From: Candidatus Rifleibacteriota bacterium
GTDB taxonomy: Bacteria; Muiribacteriota; Ozemobacteria; Ozemobacterales; Ozemobacteraceae
Assembly: GCA_015233565.1 (NCBI GenBank)
Contig: JADFXM010000053.1
Location: forward strand, 1-48,451
Direction of reading: 5' to 3'
Length of the DNA: 48,451 nucleotides
In this document: positions 43,455 through 48,451 of the stretch, piece after piece
Numbering within the stretch: the first letter of the stretch is position 1
Layout: each line of letters opens with the position of its first letter
Notes under the pieces: generated by a model
The model's input: only the letters and a program-made list of their open reading frames with translations
Told to the model about the DNA's origin: nothing
Database searches by the model: none
Made by a program: the position numbers and the translations under genes

Positions 43455-46400
43455 TACTTGCCCCCCTCACTGCTGAACTGCGCTGCGGGGAGGTAGGATG
43501 CAACGTTTTGCTGTTCTTCCTGATGCGCGATTTTCGAAGTGTTTTTTACGATTATTTCGGGGGTGCTTTCCTGGAGCTCCTCTTCTGCAATATTTTCACC
43601 CCGAAAAGGCCCCGACATCCCCCCGATTTGGGGGCGATTTGGGGCCGAAAAGTCGACTTTTTGTCCCGAATTGGCTGCATCATACTTTTGTCTGAGTGCG
43701 GTTACATCGAGAAGGCCATGCAAAAAAGGTTTCCCGTCTTTTCCCTTTCCATCGTAGGCCAACTCATAAACGAAGTTCTGACCGCGGTTTGAGCGGTAAG
43801 CTAAAACGTATTCCAGCTCTTCGAGCCGTTGAAGATGCATCATTATTTGCGTATTCCCATAGCCCGTATATTCTCGCACATCACGCCGGGAAAACCGGTA
43901 AACTTCCCGCTCAATGTTGAGCCGTTGACAGCCTTCCGTAACCATCTTTTCCAGAAGCAGAAGCAACCGCCGGGTTTGTGGGGGGATTTCATCGAGAGAC
44001 CGGCCTAAAACCTCATGCATCAACCGGTTGGCAAGCTCGATATCTTCCAGTTGCACTTCCAGGAATTGATACGGTTTCCCCTCGTCGTAATCGGTCTTCG
44101 CCTGGCGCTGGTATTGATGCAGAAGCGTGATAGCCTCGATGAGATCGAGGTAACGATCATGGTCCCGCCGGGTGCGGGTCCGATCATCGAGAAACGTTAA
44201 ACGCGGCGCATAGGGGTTAATCACCGGAATCGGCTTTAAAAGTCGCTGGGCGTTCCGGTGACAGCGCAAAATACGACCCTTTTCCTTACGGGCTCGAAGC
44301 CCTTCCAGGGTGCGCCTTTCACGCTGCAACCGGTGAATGGCCTGCGTTTGTTCCCGACTTTCGTTGACCGTCAACACCAGACATCGATTTTGCAATTCAT
44401 CGTCGATGTCGATGGCGGTCGTGGTGACGAAGATCATTACCGGGCCTTCGACACGGTATTCATGCGTGATCATTCTGCCGGTCTGGGGGTCCTTGCCAGT
44501 GGAAGCTATGGTAAGCTCTCCTTCGCTTTGAAGAAGTTTGAGCGCGTAAGATGCCCGCTCCGCGCCTTCCTCTTCGACGATGGCCAGAATCTTATGTTTG
44601 AGGTTGGTTTCACCCATGTAAAAAAGGGATTGCCCGGTCATCGCGGAATACTTCACCCGCTCCTCTTCCGGCATGAAAGCAAGAACGGATTCCATGAGAG
44701 AGGTTTTCCCCGCCGCCGATGAGGACTGAATGATAGCGGCTATCGGGGTTTCCAATTTGCGGGAAACGCTGGCTAAGTAGCAAACAAGCTTGTTGTTTTC
44801 CTCCCCGATAATTCCGCATTTCTTGAAGTCCTCGAGAATGCGATCTATCAGCCGAGGATCGTGGAGAAGTTCCAGGGCCGCCGCCCGGTCTTCGTCGCTG
44901 ATGATTACCGGCTTTACCTTGGGTTCAAGAGCCTCGCGTATTTGCCGGTCTTGAATCTCTTCGAGCTTCAGAAGAATTTTTCCAAGGTCGTAGCGAATCA
45001 CGTCTTCCTTGACCCGAATTTCCTCGGCGGCCTGCTTTTGAAAACCGGTTCGGCTTTTGGCTGAATACAGATCGAAAGTATCAACGAAATAGGCTTCTCC
45101 ACGGGAAACCAAAAGATTGATCTTAAGCTGATCGTAACTCATATTTTTCGATAACCCGCGAATTCGCCACCGACGGTCATCCAAGTGCATGATGATTTCT
45201 TCGCCTCTGATTTCTGTTTCCAGTTCGAGGAGATTGGATTCCGACGCACTCCGCGCCGATACCGGCCCGGAAGACTCGCTGGAGACAGTTTGGGCGGCTA
45301 AAGAAAAAATGGAATTTCCAGGCTGAGAAATAGTTTCCATTGTTTTTTCTTTTATCTCTGTTGCCTCAGGGTGGTCTCTCGTTTCGGGAATCGAGGGAAA
45401 GACCGGGTGGGGATTTTCCGTCATAGGTTGTCGTCCCTTGCCCATCCAGACAGCGTTTCGAAACAACACCCCGAGATGCTTTTCCGGAGGCCGTGCTTTC
45501 AACGCGTAGGCGTTCGCGTCCATACCGTAAGGAAAAAGAATACGGAAGACCTCGAACCCTTCGCCGATCAAACGGGGTGCAAGATCTTCCGCGGCTTTTT
45601 CTCCGGCGTTGTCACGGTCGTAAGCGATGAAAACTCGCTTAATGCAAGCTTTTCGGAAAATCTCAAGATGATCCGACGTGAAGCCGTTCACCCCGTAGGA
45701 AGCGGTCACGTTGCGGAAACCAGCACACCAGAAGGTAAGCGCGTCTATGATTGCTTCACAGAGAATCACATCGGGAGAAGCGGCCAGGGCAGAAGCATTC
45801 CAAACTCCTTTATGTGGACCGGGAAGGTAAAGATGATAAACTGTTCCAGCCCGGAGCCGCCCGACATCGGCGGCTTTGCGGCCGTAGATCTCGCTTACAT
45901 TTCCGTGTTCGTCGAAGATTGGAAAAACAATAGAACCTTGAAACAACTCGTGACCAGTTTCTCGAATGATACCAAGTTGTGCCATCCGATAGCGAAGCGG
46001 CAGTCCGCTTTTGTAATCAGCGTTCGGAAAACGAAGGCCGAGTGTGCGATCACTGTAGCCAATCCGGAAATGGTCGATCATCTCGGAATTTTTCAGGCCC
46101 CGTTTTTCGAGATAACCCAGAGCTTCAGGGTTTTCCTTGATTGCCCGGTGATAAAAATCAATGACCTGGCGCAAAATTTCCCGATCGTCGGAATCATGGG
46201 TAAGCAGCGTGGAATTCTCCGGTTCTGGCTGTTGTGGTTCTTCGGGTGATTCCACCGGTTCTAAAACCGTTTCCAGGCTTGGTGTTTCCACAGAAATATT
46301 TTCCTCTTTAGTTGCCGCTTTTGGTTCTTCTTTCGATGAACCGCTAACCATCGATATTTCACCGACCCGCTTGCCACCCACACAGACCGCTTGCTCTATC

Positions 46401-47494
46401 GCCAGCGCAAAAGCTTTGGAAGCAGGCTTCATTTTTCGCCCGTAGTCGTTCGCATCCATATTGCTGGGAAAAAAGATTTGGAAAACCTCGAAGCCTTCCC
46501 CAATCAGCTTTTCGGAAAGCTCATTCGCGGCTTTCATTCCAGCCTCGTCTTGCCCGTAGGCTATGTAAACCCGTTCAATACTGTTTTTCTTGAAAGCTGC
46601 CAGATGATCTGTTGTGAATGCTTTCACGCCACAGGAAGCGGTAACGTTGTGAAAACCAGCGTTCCAAAAGGTTAAAGCATCGATGATGCCTTTACAGAGA
46701 ATGATTTCTCGAGATGTTTTCAAGCCTTCTAAGTTGAAAACGCCTTTGTGAGGCCCAGACAAGTCTAAATGATTCGGGGAACTAGCCTCTCGACGCATGG
46801 TGAACCGTCTGCCATAAATCTGGGCGACGGTGCCGTTTTCGTCGAAAATCGGGAAAGTGAGAAAGTTGTTATAGTGCTCATGACCGCTTTTCCGGTGAAT
46901 GCCCAGGTGCCAGAGACGTTGGCGTAGAGCTGCGCCCCACCGACCGCTTTTTGTGGGTAGTCGGTAGCACAGGGTTTGATTGCTAGCTCCGATCTGGAAC
47001 TGCTCGATGATTTCGGGTTTATTCAAGCCACGCTTTTCCAGGTATTTCAGGGCATCCGGGCAATCTTTCAGGCTGGAATGATAGAAGGAGACCACTTGTT
47101 GCAAGATTTCCCGATCACTCATATCGCTATCGAAGGGATTCTTTAAAAACCGCTCGGAACGACGCTGGACAGGCGGATTCTCGTAGATGTTCTTCGATTG
47201 CATCAGGACTTCGGGCATTTCCCGAAGGATCTGGACCGCGTGAGGAAAACTCACGCTCTCCGCTTTCATTACCCAGTCAATCACGCTTCCCCCTGCGTTA
47301 CATGCCCCCAAACAGTGCCAAAGGTTCTTCTCCGGAGTAAGCACCAAGCTAGGATTTTTATCCGGATGAAAGGGACAAAGACCGACAAGGTCTTTGCCGT
47401 GAGTGGAAAACTTGATTCCTCGGGCCTCCGCCAAACGTTGAATGGGAATTTCTTGCTTTAGTCGCTCGATTTCTTCGGGGGGGATTCTGGGCAT
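43454..47494 (-). CDS. Multidomain DNA primase with duplicated TOPRIM core, AAA+-like ATPase and winged-helix C-terminus
   Basis: This 1,346-residue protein has a CHC2 zinc finger with Cys40, His43, Cys61 and Cys65 (LCPFHPDKNPSL and HCLGACNAGG). A first DnaG-like/TOPRIM core lies at about 124-375 and a second at about 437-690. A linker rich in Pro and Glu joins them. In copy 2 the metal-binding residues are Glu580 (ILCEAIIDAL) and Asp626-x-Asp628 (AYDRDNAG). In copy 1 the glutamate is Lys268 and the first aspartate is Gly314, so copy 1 is probably inactive. A P-loop (SSSAAGKTS, Lys930) and ILAIVEEEGAE lie at about 920-980, and a winged helix lies at about 1195-1235. It should prime and unwind DNA for element replication. 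AGGAGG lies seven bases before the ATG. Confidence 0.85.
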   Translation of the reverse strand: MPRIPPEEIERLKQEIPIQRLAEARGIKFSTHGKDLVGLCPFHPDKNPSLVLTPEKNLWHCLGACNAGGSVIDWVMKAESVSFPHAVQILREMPEVLMQSKNIYENPPVQRRSERFLKNPFDSDMSDREILQQVVSFYHSSLKDCPDALKYLEKRGLNKPEIIEQFQIGASNQTLCYRLPTKSGRWGAALRQRLWHLGIHRKSGHEHYNNFLTFPIFDENGTVAQIYGRRFTMRREASSPNHLDLSGPHKGVFNLEGLKTSREIILCKGIIDALTFWNAGFHNVTASCGVKAFTTDHLAAFKKNSIERVYIAYGQDEAGMKAANELSEKLIGEGFEVFQIFFPSNMDANDYGRKMKPASKAFALAIEQAVCVGGKRVGEISMVSGSSKEEPKAATKEENISVETPSLETVLEPVESPEEPQQPEPENSTLLTHDSDDREILRQVIDFYHRAIKENPEALGYLEKRGLKNSEMIDHFRIGYSDRTLGLRFPNADYKSGLPLRYRMAQLGIIRETGHELFQGSIVFPIFDEHGNVSEIYGRKAADVGRLRAGTVYHLYLPGPHKGVWNASALAASPDVILCEAIIDALTFWCAGFRNVTASYGVNGFTSDHLEIFRKACIKRVFIAYDRDNAGEKAAEDLAPRLIGEGFEVFRILFPYGMDANAYALKARPPEKHLGVLFRNAVWMGKGRQPMTENPHPVFPSIPETRDHPEATEIKEKTMETISQPGNSIFSLAAQTVSSESSGPVSARSASESNLLELETEIRGEEIIMHLDDRRWRIRGLSKNMSYDQLKINLLVSRGEAYFVDTFDLYSAKSRTGFQKQAAEEIRVKEDVIRYDLGKILLKLEEIQDRQIREALEPKVKPVIISDEDRAAALELLHDPRLIDRILEDFKKCGIIGEENNKLVCYLASVSRKLETPIAAIIQSSSAAGKTSLMESVLAFMPEEERVKYSAMTGQSLFYMGETNLKHKILAIVEEEGAERASYALKLLQSEGELTIASTGKDPQTGRMITHEYRVEGPVMIFVTTTAIDIDDELQNRCLVLTVNESREQTQAIHRLQRERRTLEGLRARKEKGRILRCHRNAQRLLKPIPVINPYAPRLTFLDDRTRTRRDHDRYLDLIEAITLLHQYQRQAKTDYDEGKPYQFLEVQLEDIELANRLMHEVLGRSLDEIPPQTRRLLLLLEKMVTEGCQRLNIEREVYRFSRRDVREYTGYGNTQIMMHLQRLEELEYVLAYRSNRGQNFVYELAYDGKGKDGKPFLHGLLDVTALRQKYDAANSGQKVDFSAPNRPQIGGMSGPFRGENIAEEELQESTPEIIVKNTSKIAHQEEQQNVASYLPAAQFSSEGGK
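45425..46186 (-). repeat. Internal duplication, second copy (intact TOPRIM)
   Basis: This encodes residues 437-690 of the primase. It aligns with residues 124-375 of the same protein at an offset of 313 residues (939 bp). Shared landmarks include DREIL.QV..FYH, YLEKRGL, FPIFDE.G, GPHKGV, IIDALTFW.AGF.NVTAS and IGEGFEVF. This copy keeps Glu580 and Asp626/Asp628. Confidence 0.75.
46370..47125 (-). repeat. Internal duplication, first copy (degenerate TOPRIM)
   Basis: This encodes residues 124-375 of the primase. It has the same segment order as the second copy, but Lys268 replaces the catalytic glutamate and Gly314 replaces the first aspartate of the DxD motif. Confidence 0.75.
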
Positions 47495-47510
47495 TGAAAA
47501 ACCTCCTAAA

Positions 47511-47568
47511 AGTTGTCAACACTCTTTGTAGATATTTTTATATATATCTGATAAGATATTTTTGTCAA
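47511..47568. promoter_or_regulatory. Leftward promoter with symmetric operator half-sites between primase and XRE genes
   Basis: On the minus strand a consensus TTGACA (47563-47568), a 16 bp spacer and TATATA (47541-47546) point at the primase gene. Three half-sites AGATAT (47530-47535), ATATCT (47544-47549) and AGATAT (47554-47559) are inverted relative to one another. The last two form ATATCTGATAAGATAT, which covers the spacer and -10. This is what a repressor such as the adjacent XRE protein would be expected to bind. A second TTGACA (minus strand, 47514-47519) is also present. Confidence 0.6.
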
Positions 47569-47622
47569 GAACTAAATTTTTTTGAGGTTAAAATGAAAAA
47601 AATTAAATTACTGAGGCTCACT

Positions 47623-47958
47623 ATGGATTTTCCAGAAAGACTAGCTCAGATCAGAAAAGAAAAAGGCCTTACCCAACAAGAACTCGCCGAAAAATCTGGT
47701 GTGAGCGTTATTCAGATTCGTCGTTATGAAACTGCCGCTGCTCAACCAACCATGGAGCTAATTCGAAAATTGGCCATAACCTTGGGTGTTAGCGCAGATT
47801 TGCTAGTCTTCGATAAAGAAGAACGCGGGCCAGACGATGAGCTAAGATTACAATTTGAAGCAATTTCAAAATTTTTACCTGAAGAAAAGAAGATTGCAAA
47901 AGCCCTTTTGGAAGGGCTTATTTTGAGGCATGAAGCAAAGCGGTGGGCAACATTGTGA
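47623..47958 (+). CDS. XRE-family helix-turn-helix repressor
   Basis: This 111-residue protein has a Cro/C1-type HTH at about residues 6-60 (RLAQIRKEKGLTQQELAEKS, then GVSVIQIRRYETAAAQPTME). A helical C-terminal half probably dimerises. The open frame begins far upstream, but the ATG at 47623 has GAGG at 47613-47616 and starts MDFPERL, the usual start for this family; an ATG at 47593 with its own GAGG is an alternative. It is divergent from the primase and probably represses the element through the half-sites at 47530-47559. The hicB start follows 7 bp after its stop, so it may also be part of the toxin-antitoxin operon. Confidence 0.8.
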   Translation: MDFPERLAQIRKEKGLTQQELAEKSGVSVIQIRRYETAAAQPTMELIRKLAITLGVSADLLVFDKEERGPDDELRLQFEAISKFLPEEKKIAKALLEGLILRHEAKRWATL

Positions 47959-47965
47959 GGAATTT

Positions 47966-48169
47966 ATGAAACTTAAAGTTATTGTTCACAAAGCAGAAGA
48001 GGGTGGCTATTGGGCGGAAGTGCCAGCTGTCCCTGGTTGTGCAACACAAGGGGAAAATTTTGAGGAACTTTTGAAAAACTTGTATGAAGCCGTTGATGGG
48101 TGTCTTGCTATTGATGTTTCCAGTTACCAAGAAGACCCAGAATGTGAAGTCTTGGATATTGTTGTTTGA
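47966..48169 (+). CDS. hicB: HicB-family antitoxin
   Basis: This 67-residue protein has a partial RNase H-like HicB fold: LKVIVHKAEEGGYWAEVPAV and PGCATQGENFEELLKNLYEA. It would bind and neutralise HicA, an mRNA interferase. It is a short form without the C-terminal DNA-binding domain of some HicB proteins, so the neighbouring XRE protein may supply autoregulation. GAGG lies just before the ATG at 47966; the longer frame from 47930 overlaps the XRE gene and is less likely. It overlaps the hicA start by four bases. Confidence 0.82.
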   Translation: MKLKVIVHKAEEGGYWAEVPAVPGCATQGENFEELLKNLYEAVDGCLAIDVSSYQEDPECEVLDIVV

Positions 48170-48342
48170 AAAACCTTTCAGAAAAAGAGCTTGCCAAGCT
48201 CTTAGAAAAAGATGGTTGGCAGTTAATGCGAATAAATGGCAGTCATCATATTTACTGCAAATTTGGGAATACCGCCCGGATTTCAATACCTATTCACGCT
48301 AATACACCTTTAAAAACATCTCCTGAAAATTGCAGGAATTGA
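48166..48342 (+). CDS. hicA: HicA-like toxin, apparently frameshifted near the C-terminus
   Basis: A TTG start at 48166 overlaps the hicB stop. The product is 58 residues and matches HicA: LSEKELAKLLEKDGWQL, the catalytic-histidine segment INGSHHIYCK, and ARISIPIHANTPLK. After PLKT the frame ends with an unrelated SPENCRN, while the +1 frame from 48320 reads LLKIAGIEIP and stops at 48350-48352. That is the normal HicA ending, with about five residues missing between. A small deletion therefore shifted the frame and removed the last helix. The catalytic histidine remains, but folding and HicB binding may be impaired. Confidence 0.65.
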   Translation: MKNLSEKELAKLLEKDGWQLMRINGSHHIYCKFGNTARISIPIHANTPLKTSPENCRN

Positions 48343-48352
48343 AATTCCATAG

Positions 48353-48451
48353 AGAAAATTTCATTTTGTGTGATACAGTTCCCTTCCTAAAAACCCTAAA
48401 ACGTTTCGGCTCGAAACAAGTGTCTATGCGAGATAACCAAGATACTGGTTT
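48353..48451. other. Right edge of window, no gene
   Basis: 99 bp contain only a small hairpin GTTTCG-GCT-CGAAAC (48403-48417), possibly a weak terminator for the TA genes. Confidence 0.3.

Larger units (their letters stand above)
42432..47494 (-). mobile_element. Integrase-primase core of an integrative element
   Basis: A primase/ATPase gene and a tyrosine integrase form a two-gene operon transcribed leftward from a promoter at 47541-47568 that faces an XRE repressor gene. G+C content is clearly above that of the surrounding chromosome (one line counted at 57%). No structural phage genes, relaxase or mating genes are present, so it resembles a small integrative/mobilisable element or satellite. 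Its ends are not defined; the XRE and HicBA genes to the right probably belong to it. Confidence 0.6.

Noticed and set aside
44258..46249. Long plus-strand frames opposite the primase
   Set aside because: They are antisense shadows of a high-G+C coding sequence; the minus-strand protein has clear motifs throughout.

Overview
The window reads as bacterial chromosome with an A+T-rich background (roughly 40% G+C by eye). The envelope appears diderm: there are lipoprotein signals, secreted periplasmic proteins, prepilin-type proteins and a Wzx-type flippase. Genes for peptidoglycan precursor synthesis and export (glmM, murJ) sit beside many large secreted proteins of uncertain function: DUF3857/transglutaminase, FG-GAP, Ig-like, DNRLRE and RHS. 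This mix suggests an uncultivated or deep-branching Gram-negative-type lineage. Candidatus Riflebacteria or a neighbour is my best guess, held weakly, because nothing here is a phylogenetic marker.

Layout. 1-610: frameshifted gene tail and a three-unit tandem array with inverted-repeat ends. 607-3160: LysR regulator divergent from an ALDH7-type aldehyde dehydrogenase. 3316-5127: HsdR-like relic, strong terminator, secreted lipase, unassigned open frame. 5218-13755 (+): sulfite-oxidase-fold protein with a CXXCH motif, then surface-polysaccharide genes (methyltransferase, flippase, NDP-sugar epimerase/reductase, GT4 glycosyltransferase) interrupted by an NCS2-like permease, ending with a secreted zinc-ribbon/DNRLRE protein. 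13971-16281 (-): membrane-anchored unknown and a Cys/Met-metabolism PLP enzyme with a structured leader.

16939-30671 (-): the most distinctive locus. Read in the direction of transcription it is glmM, a TPR lipoprotein, three prepilin-like genes in the order PilV-, PilW- and PilX-like, an FG-GAP beta-propeller protein, a 2,032-residue Ig-like surface protein ending in a transglutaminase-like Cys-His-Asp domain, a small secreted protein, and a TPR protein. The order recalls the canonical pilV-pilW-pilX-pilY1 minor-pilin operon, with the FG-GAP and giant proteins where the PilY1 tip adhesin would be. I propose it as a pilus- or pseudopilus-tip system. 31194-35497 (-): two overlapping DUF3857 genes, one with an intact transglutaminase triad and one without the catalytic cysteine. 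35983-39269 (-): a TerC-family protein and MurJ.

39270-48451 is accessory. A short G+C-rich, hairpin-dense island is followed by a gene with an in-frame stop, a miniature RHS lipoprotein, and a tyrosine integrase translationally coupled to a 1,346-residue primase/ATPase. That protein carries a duplicated primase core, and only one copy keeps the TOPRIM metal-binding residues. A divergent XRE repressor with symmetric operator half-sites and a HicB/HicA pair (HicA apparently frameshifted) close the window. The integrase-primase block is visibly richer in G+C than its surroundings, which fits horizontal acquisition.
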